Of a DNA stretch of 15,832 nucleotides, positions 6,524-14,061 are shown one piece after another. The stretch's first letter is position 1; the number at the start of each line of letters is the position of its first letter. The notes under the pieces were generated by a model. The model was not told where the DNA came from, made no database searches, and was given only the letters and a program-made list of their open reading frames with translations. Where the stretch lies: assembly GCA_002413305.1 (NCBI GenBank), contig DHWS01000035.1, positions 20,404 to 36,235 on the forward strand. The letters are read 5' to 3'. This DNA comes from Actinobacteria bacterium UBA5176. GTDB taxonomy: Bacteria > Actinomycetota > UBA4738. Both the position numbers and the translations under genes were made by a program.

Positions 6524-7936
6524 TCATGCCGGCTTGGATGGCGGCGGAGGACGCTCCGGCCGGTACCCGGCGGCGCGCTCCCAACTCTCCGCCAGCCCGA
6601 GAAGGGTCCACTCCTCGGAAGCTTGCCCGATCAGGGTGACGCCGATCGGCAGACCGGCCGATGAACGCCCGGCGGGAACGTTCACCGCGGGCAGCCCGGA
6701 GAGGTTCACCGAGCACGTCATGAACCCTGGCCCGACCTGTTCGACCTCCACCTCCCCGGCCGAGCCCAGATCGACGGTCCGCTGGTCGGCTCCGGGCGCC
6801 GGGTACGGCGTGGTCGGCACCAGCAGCGCGTCGATCCGTTCCAGCCGCTCGACGAACCACGTCCGGACGGCTTCGCGATCACGCGACGCCCGCTCCCGCT
6901 CCTCTTGGGTCACGCGCGACCCCTGTTCGAGCCATGCCCTCGGCTGTGGTGCGACCAGGTCCAGGCGCTGGCCCCGTAGGGACGGGTGAGCTTGCCAGAA
7001 CTCCGGCGTGGTGACTTGCATCCACAGGGCCCGCACGCCGTCCAGGCCGGCCCCGTCCACGGTCTCCACGTGATGGCCTGCGGCCCGAAGCGTTTCGGCC
7101 GCCCGAGCCACCGTCGCCCGCGTCTCGTCGTGCACGAACCGGTCAAAGAACCCGCCGTCGGGCAGGCCGATCCGGTGGACTCGCTCGTCCTCCGACGACG
7201 AGGGCCCGTGCCGGACGCGCACCCCCATGTCGCCAATCGCCCGATACGCCAGCTCGTGAAGGTCCCGGGCGGTCGACGCCATCGGCCCGGGGCAGTCCAT
7301 CGAGGGCGCCAGCGGCATGATCCCCTTCAGCGGGAACCTCCCCTGCGTTGGCTTCAGCCCGAAGCACCCGCACATCGCCGCCGGGATGCGGATCGAACCT
7401 CCGGTGTCCGAGCCGAGAGCGAGCGGGACCACGCCGGAGGCGACCGCCGCGCCCGAGCCGCCGCTCGACCCTCCGGTCATGCGCGCCGGGTCCCACGGGT
7501 TCCCGGTCCTCCCGCACGCGCTGACCAGGTTCGTCCCGCCAGCGGCCAGCTCGTGCTGGTTCGTCTTGCCGACGAAGATGGCCCCGGCCGCACGCCACGC
7601 CGCCACCACCGGCGCGTCGGCCGGGGCCGCACCCCGTCCGCGGTAGGCCGCGCAGCATCCGGTGGTCTCGTGGCCGGCCACGTCGAACAGGTCCTTCACC
7701 GCCACGGGGATGCCGGTCAGTGGGTGGTACTCCTCGCGGCGAACCCGTCCGGCGTTCCGCGCCGCGTCGACGGCCTCGTCGGCCCAGACTTGGGAGAACG
7801 CGTTCGTGAAGGGCTGCCACGCCTCCAGCCGAGCCAAGGCGCGTTCGACCAGCTCGATGGGCGTGACCTCTCCGCGCCGGAACGCGCCGGCCATCTCGAG
7901 GCCGGTCTCGAGCTCACCGTCGGCCAGCGCGCTCAC
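6524..7936 (-). CDS. amidase signature family enzyme
   Basis: A 470-residue amidase signature enzyme that hydrolyses a carboxamide. The Ser-cisSer-Lys triad is complete: Lys81 in VAVKDLFDV, cis-Ser157 in TGGSSGGSG and nucleophile Ser181 in GSDTGGSIRIPAA. The family's PLTGIPVAVKD and CGCFGLKPT blocks are present and length is normal. It is related to GatA, but no gatB or gatC lies nearby, and the gene sits with a hydrolase and an exporter, so a free-standing catabolic or biosynthetic amidase is more likely. The start is the GTG at 7934-7936, which overlaps the stop of the upstream hydrolase as GTGA; a GGGAG lies 10 bases upstream. Open sequence in this frame continues to 8665 but is antisense-free shadow of the hydrolase gene and is not part of the protein. 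Confidence 0.94.
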   Translation of the reverse strand: MSALADGELETGLEMAGAFRRGEVTPIELVERALARLEAWQPFTNAFSQVWADEAVDAARNAGRVRREEYHPLTGIPVAVKDLFDVAGHETTGCCAAYRGRGAAPADAPVVAAWRAAGAIFVGKTNQHELAAGGTNLVSACGRTGNPWDPARMTGGSSGGSGAAVASGVVPLALGSDTGGSIRIPAAMCGCFGLKPTQGRFPLKGIMPLAPSMDCPGPMASTARDLHELAYRAIGDMGVRVRHGPSSSEDERVHRIGLPDGGFFDRFVHDETRATVARAAETLRAAGHHVETVDGAGLDGVRALWMQVTTPEFWQAHPSLRGQRLDLVAPQPRAWLEQGSRVTQEERERASRDREAVRTWFVERLERIDALLVPTTPYPAPGADQRTVDLGSAGEVEVEQVGPGFMTCSVNLSGLPAVNVPAGRSSAGLPIGVTLIGQASEEWTLLGLAESWERAAGYRPERPPPPSKPA

Positions 7937-8712
7937 GACAGGATGAACTCCCGGACCCGCAGGACGATGTCCGGGATCGCTTCGTACATCGCCCGGCCGT
8001 CTTCGAACATCAGCAGCTCGGCGTTCGGCATGATCTCGACCAGGATGCGGCCAAGCTCGGCCGGGTGGATGTCGTCGCCCTCCTGGCAGATCAGGAGGGT
8101 GGGGGCGGTGACCCGCCGGAGCACCTCCCGGTCGGACACCGGCCAGTCCTCGATGATCTCGCGGATGGCCCGCGGCGCGCCCACCGGATTGAACTGCTGG
8201 AGCATCTGCCGGTCGAGGTCGCGGAGGAACGGATAGTCGATGTAGTTCGCCTGGCGCTCGGGGTCGGCCAGGAGGGCTTCGATGGCCTCCTCCTTCGACT
8301 TGCCTTCGACCAGGGCCACCGTCCGCAACATGCGCTCCTTGTACTGGAACTCGACGTCCAGCCCGGCGGGCAGCAGGAAGATCAGCTTGTCGAAACGATC
8401 CGGCTGGCGTTCCAGCACGTGGGCGATGGCCCCGGCCCCGAGCGAGGTCCCGAACGCATTCGTCACCCCGTACGCGTCCGCGACGGCCAGCAGGTCGCGG
8501 GCGAAGTCCGCGAACCGATACCCGCGCTCGGGGGAGGAGCTGTGCCCGTGGCCACGGAAGCAGAACCGGACCTTCGTCCCCGGGATCAGCGGGGTGAGCT
8601 GGGCCAGCTCCTGGCAGGAGTTCGTGAGCCCGTGGGCCAGCACGGTGACCGGCTCGCCCTCCCAATCCACCTCGACGTGGAGGGTGGCGTCCTCGGTGAC
8701 GAGCTCAGACAC
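7933..8712 (-). CDS. alpha/beta hydrolase fold protein lacking the usual catalytic histidine
   Basis: A 259-residue alpha/beta hydrolase. It shows LAHGLTNS (oxyanion side), FRGHGHSSSP, nucleophile Ser90 in FGTSLGAG and the acid at Asp213/Asp214 in EGDDIHP. The usual final motif, GHxxxxExP, reads DGRAMYEAIP here: the position of the catalytic histidine is Arg240. The surrounding family pattern (MFEDG...EAIP) is otherwise kept, so this is a substitution and not a frameshift. The protein may be inactive as a hydrolase, or may bind ligand or act as a partner of the amidase, with which it overlaps by 4 bases. His216 could substitute only if the geometry is unusual. The GTG start at 8712 follows GGAGG with 11 bases of spacing. 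No signal peptide or membrane segment is seen. Confidence 0.88.
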   Translation of the reverse strand: MSELVTEDATLHVEVDWEGEPVTVLAHGLTNSCQELAQLTPLIPGTKVRFCFRGHGHSSSPERGYRFADFARDLLAVADAYGVTNAFGTSLGAGAIAHVLERQPDRFDKLIFLLPAGLDVEFQYKERMLRTVALVEGKSKEEAIEALLADPERQANYIDYPFLRDLDRQMLQQFNPVGAPRAIREIIEDWPVSDREVLRRVTAPTLLICQEGDDIHPAELGRILVEIMPNAELLMFEDGRAMYEAIPDIVLRVREFILS

Positions 8713-8753
8713 GCCGGTTCGAACCTCCGTTCACCACGATGTCCCCCCGGCGC

Positions 8754-9986
8754 TCAGGCGGGGCCGAAGCTCTGGGCCCACGCCTTGCTCCGCTGGAGCT
8801 TCGACCGCTGCCGGGCTTCGATCCCGCGCACCACCACGACGGCCAGCAGGGCGTCAACCGCGTAGACGATGGCATCGGCCACCTGGACCCACTCCCGGGT
8901 GAGGTGCTGATGCAGGGAATAGGTCTGTCCGACGCGTGGGCCGAGGCTCGAGGCGACCAGCGACAGGATGGACGCACCGAGCCATCCCGCCCACCAGAAC
9001 AACATCACCGGCGGCGAGGTCAGCGCTTTCCACTCCACGGCCCCAGCAGCGGGCTCACTGGCCCGCCACAGCTCACTCATGGCCCGGTAGGGCTGGACGA
9101 CGTTGGCGAAGGGGATGAACCACCACCCCACGGTCCACCCGGGGGTGAACCCCAGCCCTGAAGAGCCCAGGATCGGAAGGTCTGAATGCGAACGCGACTG
9201 CCACAAGAGCCAGACCACAGCGCTGGCCAGGAGCAGCACGCCCACGATGCCCGCCACCGCATTCAGCCGGTCCACAGCGGAGGTCACGTCGCCGCTCGGC
9301 GAGCCGTGGATCTCGATGCCCCGCAGGATCGAGATGTACTGGAGCCGGAAGGCGATGGCGAGAAGCTGCACCAGGGCCATGGCGACCAGCAGCGCGGTGA
9401 GCGCCTGGGTCAGCCTCTTCGTGGGGCGATAGGGCCGCGCGGCGAACGACGGCGCCCATCCGGGGGCGACGCCCTGGGCCGGGACCTCCATCGAACGCGG
9501 CTCCCAGGCCGTGAACCGGTTCCAGGCCTCGTCCCAGCCCTGGTTCGTTCGGGCGAACCGGAGGATCGCCGGACCTGGCTGCTCGCGATCCCAGATGCCG
9601 AAGTAGTCCGCGCCGAACCCGAGGATGTACCGCGTCCCGGAATGGCTGAACCGAAGCGCGCCCTCACCGACGCGCGGCCCGGCGGGAGCCGGCTGCGCCG
9701 CGGGCTGCACGGTCGATGGAGCGGTCCCAGCCTGCCACGTCGGCGAAGAGGAAGGTTGCGGCCACCCCGGTGAAGGGGCCGGCTGCTGAGCGACCGGCGG
9801 CTGCGTCGTGGGGGGTTGCGTGGGAGGTGCCTCCCACCCGGGCGAGGCGGGCGGTCGCCAGTCCGGCGTCGGCGGCCCGGCGACGGGCGGCGCCTGGCCC
9901 ACGGGGACGGTCAGGTCGCTCTGGCAGTAGCGACACTTGATCGCCTCGTCCTGGATCTCCTCGGCGCAGTACGGACACTTCTTCAT
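8754..9986 (-). CDS. zinc-ribbon, Pro-rich linker, DUF4328 membrane protein
   Basis: A 410-residue multidomain membrane protein. Residues 1-25 form a zinc ribbon (Cys4, Cys7, Cys18, Cys21). Residues 30-105 are a Pro/Gln/Ser/Thr-rich disordered linker with repeated SPGW motifs. Residues about 108-165 form a small soluble domain ([17 protein letters not shown] to RFTAWEP). Residues about 190-395 hold four membrane segments ([65 protein letters not shown]) and the DUF4328 core with [16 protein letters not shown] and [13 protein letters not shown]. The combination is typical of Actinomycetota; its function is unknown. The ATG at 9984-9986 follows GGGGAG with short spacing. It lies 41 bases upstream of the His-less hydrolase on the same strand and may head that operon. 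Confidence 0.9.
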   Translation of the reverse strand: MKKCPYCAEEIQDEAIKCRYCQSDLTVPVGQAPPVAGPPTPDWRPPASPGWEAPPTQPPTTQPPVAQQPAPSPGWPQPSSSPTWQAGTAPSTVQPAAQPAPAGPRVGEGALRFSHSGTRYILGFGADYFGIWDREQPGPAILRFARTNQGWDEAWNRFTAWEPRSMEVPAQGVAPGWAPSFAARPYRPTKRLTQALTALLVAMALVQLLAIAFRLQYISILRGIEIHGSPSGDVTSAVDRLNAVAGIVGVLLLASAVVWLLWQSRSHSDLPILGSSGLGFTPGWTVGWWFIPFANVVQPYRAMSELWRASEPAAGAVEWKALTSPPVMLFWWAGWLGASILSLVASSLGPRVGQTYSLHQHLTREWVQVADAIVYAVDALLAVVVVRGIEARQRSKLQRSKAWAQSFGPA

Positions 9987-10036
9987 GGCGCTCCCCGTCT
10001 CGAACGAGAGGGTAGCCGGTTTGGACGGCCGGTTCT

Positions 10037-10056
10037 GCGCATCGGCACCGACGCGC
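10037..10056 (-). terminator. hairpin after the transketolase gene
   Basis: Starting one base after the transketolase stop codon, the minus strand can form an 8-base-pair stem (one G-U pair) with a GTGC tetraloop between GCGCGTCG and CGATGCGC. No T-tract follows. GC-rich hairpins without a U-run are common at actinobacterial gene ends, so this may terminate the transketolase transcript and insulate the DUF4328 gene. Confidence 0.42.
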
Positions 10057-10057
10057 G

Positions 10058-11893
10058 TCAGCCGTTTAGGGCGGTCCGAACGGCGTCGGCGATCTTCGCG
10101 GCGGAGATGCCGGCCCATTCGCGGAGCTCCTCGGGCTTGCCCGAGCCCGGCATCTCCGTCACGGCGAGCTTGATCACCCGGCCCGCGAGGCCGGCGCCGC
10201 CCGCCGACAGCGCCTCCAGCACCGCATCGCCGAGGCCACCCTGCATCCAGTGATCCTCGACCACCAGCAGGACCGACGTGTCCGCGAACGCCTTGCGAAG
10301 CGTGGCGCCGTCGATCGGCTTCACCGAGTAGGCGTCGATCACCCGCACCCGGATCGACTCCTCCACGAGCTGGTCGGCCGCCGTCAGCGCTTCGAACAAC
10401 GTGACGCCCGCCGCGACGATGGTCACCTGGTCCTGCGAGCTCATCCGCACGACCTTCGACCCCCCGATCGGGAAGGACTCGTCCGAGTCGTACAGCTTCG
10501 GGGTCTTCTCCCGCGTGGTCCGGATGTAGGAGACGCCGGGCAGGTCGGCCATGGCCGTGATGAGCTTCGCCGTGCAGTTCGCATCGGCCGGATACAGGAC
10601 CGTCGAACCGTGCACGGCGCGCATCATGGCCAGATCCTCCAGTGCCATCTGCGACGGGCCGTCTTCACCGATCGACACGCCGGCGTGCGAGCCGCACAGC
10701 CGGAGGTTCGCCCGGCTGACGGCGGCCATCCGCACGAAGTCGTACGCGCGGGTCAGGAACGCCCCGAAGGTGGCCGCGAACGGCACCTTTCCCAGCGCCT
10801 GCAGGCCGACCGCGGTGCCGAGCATGTTCTGCTCGCCGATGAACATCTCGAAGAACCGGTCGGGGGCGGCCTTCTGAAACTCCTCCGTGTGGGTGGAGTT
10901 CCCGACCTCCCCGTCCAGCACGACGACATCCGGCCGGGCCGCCAGCGCGGCCAGGGTGTCGCCGAACGCCTTCCGGGTGGCCTCCTCGTCGTCGTAGCTC
11001 GGCAGGGCCACCCCGACATCGCGGAGGTGGGGTGACGACACGAGCTTCGGCGTGGGCGGCGTGACGGTCAGGTGGCGGATGCCGCCGAGCTCCTCGATGG
11101 CCTGTTTGGCCTGGTCGTCGTCCAGCGCCTTCCCGTGCCATCCCTCGTGGTCGGCCAGGAACGAGACGCCGTGGCCCTTCACGGTCCTGGCGACGATCAG
11201 CGTCGGGCCTTCGCCACCTGCCGCCTCGCGGTACGCGGCGTCGATCTGTTCGACGTCGTGCCCATCGATCTGGATGGCCCGCCAGCCGAATGCCTCCGCC
11301 CGCGCGGCGTACCTCTGACCGTCCCACTGGAGCATGGTCGGCCCGCGCTGGCCCAGCCGGTTCATGTCGAGGATGCCGACCAGGTTCCGGACCTGGTGGT
11401 ACGACGCCGTGGCCATGCACTCCCACACCGACCCTTCAACGATCTCGGAGTCGCCCATCAGGACCCATACGCGGCCGGGCAGGTCGTCGACGCGCATGGC
11501 CAGCGCCATCCCCAGACCGACCGGCAGGCCCTGGCCGAGCGAACCGGTCGCCACGTCCACCCACGGCATCTCCGGCACCGGGGCGGGGTGTCCCTGGACC
11601 GGCGACCCGAACCTCCGGAACGACAGCAACTGTTCGTCGGTGATGGCCCCGATCGCCTTGAACACGCTGAACAGCAGCGGCGACGCGTGGCCCTTCGACA
11701 GCACGAACCGGTCGTTGCCGAGGTTCTTCGGGTCGTCGACGTCGAACCGAAGATGGTCGGAGAACAGCACGGCCAGCAGGTCGGCGGCGGACATGGACGA
11801 CGTCGGATGCCCGGAGGCCGCGGCGGTGGACGCCCGGATGCTGTCCACGCACAGCTGGGCCGCCAGGTCGTTCCACTCCTGCGTCTTGTCCAT
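10058..11893 (-). CDS. tkt: transketolase, short animal-type form
   Basis: A 611-residue thiamine-diphosphate enzyme that moves two-carbon units between sugar phosphates in the non-oxidative pentose phosphate pathway. Active-site residues visible: His29 (SGHPTSS), His69 (SKGHASP), His101 (QGHPAP), GSLGQG at 117-122, the ThDP/metal motif GDSE (148-151) to Asn178, and catalytic Glu354 in IGEQNM. It is about 50 residues shorter than the E. coli type, and blocks such as [29 protein letters not shown] and ILDMNRLGQ match the form known from animals and some bacteria. It is a single chain, not the split archaeal form. The ATG at 11893 follows GGGAGG with 9 bases of spacing. It is divergent from the LLM oxidoreductase; zwf lies 3 kb away. 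Confidence 0.95.
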   Translation of the reverse strand: MDKTQEWNDLAAQLCVDSIRASTAAASGHPTSSMSAADLLAVLFSDHLRFDVDDPKNLGNDRFVLSKGHASPLLFSVFKAIGAITDEQLLSFRRFGSPVQGHPAPVPEMPWVDVATGSLGQGLPVGLGMALAMRVDDLPGRVWVLMGDSEIVEGSVWECMATASYHQVRNLVGILDMNRLGQRGPTMLQWDGQRYAARAEAFGWRAIQIDGHDVEQIDAAYREAAGGEGPTLIVARTVKGHGVSFLADHEGWHGKALDDDQAKQAIEELGGIRHLTVTPPTPKLVSSPHLRDVGVALPSYDDEEATRKAFGDTLAALAARPDVVVLDGEVGNSTHTEEFQKAAPDRFFEMFIGEQNMLGTAVGLQALGKVPFAATFGAFLTRAYDFVRMAAVSRANLRLCGSHAGVSIGEDGPSQMALEDLAMMRAVHGSTVLYPADANCTAKLITAMADLPGVSYIRTTREKTPKLYDSDESFPIGGSKVVRMSSQDQVTIVAAGVTLFEALTAADQLVEESIRVRVIDAYSVKPIDGATLRKAFADTSVLLVVEDHWMQGGLGDAVLEALSAGGAGLAGRVIKLAVTEMPGSGKPEELREWAGISAAKIADAVRTALNG

Positions 11894-11951
11894 GCCGAAG
11901 TCCTCCCGCCTGATCGAAGATGCCGTCGGATCGTCTCCTGAACCTGGTCTC

Positions 11952-11980
11952 ACATTACCCGGCCGGCGTGCGCAGGCGAA
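11952..11980 (-). promoter_or_regulatory. candidate promoter for transketolase
   Basis: In the 114-base divergent gap, the minus strand has TTCGCC (11975-11980) and TAATGT (11952-11957) separated by 17 bases. Initiation would fall near 11945, giving a leader of about 52 bases that contains the GGGAGG site. Both hexamers are partial matches to consensus. Confidence 0.32.
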
Positions 11981-12007
11981 CCGAAGTTCGGTAGGGTTCC
12001 ATGCGGC

Positions 12008-13042
12008 ATGGCCGTCCAGATCGGGATCGGGCTGTTTACCGGGCAGGTGCCGCCGGGTTCGAAGCGCACCTTCAGCCAGGAGTACCGCGAGACGATCGAC
12101 CTGGTGCGGCTGGCCGAGACGGTGGGGTTCGATTCGGCCTGGGTGAGCGAACACCACGGCGCCGGCGACGGGTATATGTCGGGCCTGCTCCCGACCCTGG
12201 CCGCGTTGGCGGCGGTGACCGACCGGATCAGGCTCGGGACCGGCGTCATGCTCGCCCCGTTCTACGACCCGCTCCGGCTGGCGGAGGATGCCGCAACGGT
12301 GGACCTGATCTCGGGCGGACGCTTGATCCTCGGCCTCGGCCTGGGCTGGCGCGAAGAGGAGTTCCGGATGTTCGGCGTGCCGATCGGCGAGCGGCTCCGG
12401 CGCACCGTGGAGACCGTCGAGATACTCCGCCGGGCCTGGACCGGGAAGCGATTCTCATTCGAAGGCACGGCCTTCTCCTACGACCAGGTACAGGTCACCC
12501 CGCCTCCGGCCCGGGAGGGCGGCATCCCGATCTACCTGGGAGGGATGAGCGAAAAGGCGATCCGCCGCGCAGGGCGCCTCGCCGACGGCTACATCCGGAC
12601 GCGGGGCGGCTGGGTGGACCAGATGCGCCACGACGCCCACCTGGCCGACGAGGCGGCTCGCGCCGCGGGCAAGGGGCCGGAGTTCGGCTTCGCCCAGCTC
12701 CAGAACGCGTTCGTCTGGGACCGGGGCGACGCATGGGACGTCGTGCGGAAGGGCGCCCGGTGGCACATCGGGGTGTACGGAGGGTGGGCTGCCGGGAGTG
12801 ACACGCCAGGCAAGGACTACTTCAGCGTGGCCCCCGACGACGAGACCCTGAAGACGATCACCCCATCCGGGTCGCCGGACGAGATCACCGCCCGGCTCCG
12901 GCAGATCGTGGATCCCTTCGCCGACCGCCAGGAGTTCCACCTGGTGGTCCGGCTGCACTATCCCGACATGCCCTTCGAGGTTGCCGCCCACGCCATCGAG
13001 CTGTTCGGGGCGAAGGTCATCCCCGCCCTGAAGGGCAACTGA
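12008..13042 (+). CDS. LLM-class (luciferase-like) flavin or F420-dependent oxidoreductase
   Basis: A 344-residue member of the bacterial luciferase superfamily, a TIM-barrel enzyme using reduced FMN or coenzyme F420. It shows the family order: IGIGLFTGQ strand at the N-terminus, ETVGFDSAWVSEHH (residues 37-50), TDRIRLGTGVMLAPFYDP (71-88), DLISGGRLILGLGLGWREEEF (98-118), then PPPAREGGIPIYLGG and KAIRRAGRLADGYI. The GGRLILGLGLGW block is typical of the group that includes F420-dependent enzymes, but cofactor choice is not proved by sequence. The substrate is unknown. ATG 12008 starts directly at the first barrel strand; a TAGGGT motif (11992-11997) ends 10 bases upstream, which suggests a very short leader. 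An ATG at 12001 is out of frame. Its stop is one base from the convergent secreted-protein gene. Confidence 0.92.
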   Translation: MAVQIGIGLFTGQVPPGSKRTFSQEYRETIDLVRLAETVGFDSAWVSEHHGAGDGYMSGLLPTLAALAAVTDRIRLGTGVMLAPFYDPLRLAEDAATVDLISGGRLILGLGLGWREEEFRMFGVPIGERLRRTVETVEILRRAWTGKRFSFEGTAFSYDQVQVTPPPAREGGIPIYLGGMSEKAIRRAGRLADGYIRTRGGWVDQMRHDAHLADEAARAAGKGPEFGFAQLQNAFVWDRGDAWDVVRKGARWHIGVYGGWAAGSDTPGKDYFSVAPDDETLKTITPSGSPDEITARLRQIVDPFADRQEFHLVVRLHYPDMPFEVAAHAIELFGAKVIPALKGN

Positions 13043-13043
13043 C

Positions 13044-13706
13044 TCACAGCACCCGGACGGCCCGCCGCTTGCGCGCGGCCACCGCCCCGGCCGAGACCAG
13101 CGCCAGCACCCCACCCAGCACGATCGCCCAGAGCCAGGTTCGAAGCGGTGGCGCGGGTGTGGCGGCAGGTTGGGCCGGAGCGGGGATCGGTGCGGCCGAA
13201 GCCGGCCGAAGCACGCCCACCGTGCGGAACAGCTTCGCCAGCGCCGGGGACGCCGCGTACCAACCCTCCGGAACGGGGTTCCCGAGGAAGCTCCCACCGG
13301 ATTCGAAGTGGGCGACCGGGCCGCCGTGGGCGGAGGGATAGACCTCCTGCCGGAGGGTCTGGGTCCCGAACGCGGGATCGTTCGTCAGGTACGTGACCTC
13401 GTACCGCGGTCCGAGGGGGCCCGCCGGCGCTGCCGCGATCCATTCGCCCGACGTCCGGGCATCGATGGTCCGCAGTCCGAGTTCGTTCAGGAGCGCCTCG
13501 TAGTTCGAGGGCAGGGTGGCCTGCTGTCCCACCTGGCCGTCGACAACAAGGAAATTGCCGCCCAAGATCACCGGGCGGGGCAGCCGCGGGCCGGTGATGA
13601 TCGCCGAACCCGTGATGACCGAACCTTCGCCCTTGGCCATCGCCGGCCCGGCCAGGAACCCCACCGCGGCCAAGCCCGCCAGCAGCGCGATCGTCATCCG
13701 TCGCAC
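13044..13706 (-). CDS. secreted, C-terminally membrane-anchored protein, function unknown
   Basis: A 220-residue exported protein. The N-terminus is a signal peptide (basic MRR, hydrophobic TIALLAGLAAVGFLAG, cleavage expected after AMA near residue 24). The mature part has GSAIITGPRLPRPVILGG and the block LGPRYEVTYLTNDP with RQEVYPSAHGGPVAHF, which I associate from memory with secreted actinobacterial proteins of unknown role. A Pro/Ala-rich stretch (residues about 173-187) leads to a final membrane helix (WLWAIVLGGVLALVSAGAVA) and a basic RKRR tail, giving an extracellular domain held by one C-terminal helix. No LPxTG sortase motif is present. I chose the GTG at 13704-13706, which follows GGGAGG by 8 bases. 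An in-frame ATG at 13739 has its own weaker purine-rich site and would add 11 residues to the n-region. Confidence 0.8.
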   Translation of the reverse strand: MRRMTIALLAGLAAVGFLAGPAMAKGEGSVITGSAIITGPRLPRPVILGGNFLVVDGQVGQQATLPSNYEALLNELGLRTIDARTSGEWIAAAPAGPLGPRYEVTYLTNDPAFGTQTLRQEVYPSAHGGPVAHFESGGSFLGNPVPEGWYAASPALAKLFRTVGVLRPASAAPIPAPAQPAATPAPPLRTWLWAIVLGGVLALVSAGAVAARKRRAVRVL

Positions 13707-13802
13707 CTTCGACACCTCCCGTCCCGTCGCCACCACCATGATCCTCCACTCCCCCTACGGTGCGGACGAGGGATCGGTTCCGGTGGGCGGCGGTTCGCTC
13801 TG

Positions 13803-13991
13803 TCAGAAACCGGGCTTCGAACGCTCAGGGAGCTCCTGGGCGGCCTCCTTCAACGCGGCCCAGACCTCCCGGAAGACCTCCGCCGCGTAGGAGGGCGGCT
13901 GGCTTCCCTGCCCACCCATGGCCCCGCGAAGGGCCGTGGCCGTCATGTCGATCGCTTTCTCGAACAGCACCCTGTCGATGTCGCCTGCCAC
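13803..13991 (-). CDS. small conserved-looking protein, 62 residues, function unknown
   Basis: A 62-residue acidic-amphipathic protein, probably two helices joined by a Gly/Pro turn: DRVLFEKAIDMTATALRGAM, then GGQGSQPPSY, then AEVFREVWAALKEAAQEL. No membrane segment, cysteine or signal peptide is present. I do not recognise a named family. The case for a real gene is the GTG start at 13989-13991 behind GAGGGAGGT with 6 bases of spacing, a TAGCCT -10-like motif (14027-14032, minus strand) and a codon pattern that gives a coherent soluble protein. It lies 96 bases upstream of the secreted-protein gene on the same strand and could be co-transcribed with it. Confidence 0.68.
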   Translation of the reverse strand: MAGDIDRVLFEKAIDMTATALRGAMGGQGSQPPSYAAEVFREVWAALKEAAQELPERSKPGF

Positions 13992-14049
13992 GTTCGACCT
14001 CCCTCGTCCTGGTCCCGAGCCCAGCTAGGCTACTCGACCCGCCGCGCGA

Positions 14050-14055
14050 TACCGT
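14050..14055 (+). promoter_or_regulatory. candidate leaderless -10 element of the sulfurtransferase gene
   Basis: TACCGT matches TANNNT and ends exactly 6 bases before the ATG at 14062. That is the spacing expected when transcription starts on the A of the start codon, as in leaderless genes of Actinobacteria. No strong Shine-Dalgarno is present (only GGACGG abutting the ATG), which agrees with leaderless translation. No good -35 is seen. Confidence 0.4.
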
Positions 14056-14061
14056 GGACGG

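Noticed and set aside
6524..7936. GatA subunit of the tRNA-dependent amidotransferase
   Set aside because: The fold matches, but gatB and gatC are absent from the neighbourhood and the operon context is metabolic, so a stand-alone amidase is the safer call.
7937..8665. N-terminal extension of the amidase frame by 243 codons, suggesting a fusion protein
   Set aside because: This stretch is an out-of-frame shadow of the alpha/beta hydrolase gene; the amidase has a GTG start overlapping the hydrolase stop and a normal family N-terminus there.
10058..12157. Longer transketolase starting upstream of 11893
   Set aside because: The added 88 residues have no family support and would cover the divergent promoter region; the ATG at 11893 has a strong ribosome binding site.
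12001..12801. Alternative ATG at 12001 opening a 266-codon frame
   Set aside because: It is in a different frame from the LLM enzyme and gives Arg/Pro/Gly-rich shadow sequence with no domain.
13044..13110. Sortase-anchored surface protein
   Set aside because: The C-terminus has a membrane helix and a basic tail, but no LPxTG-like motif precedes the helix.
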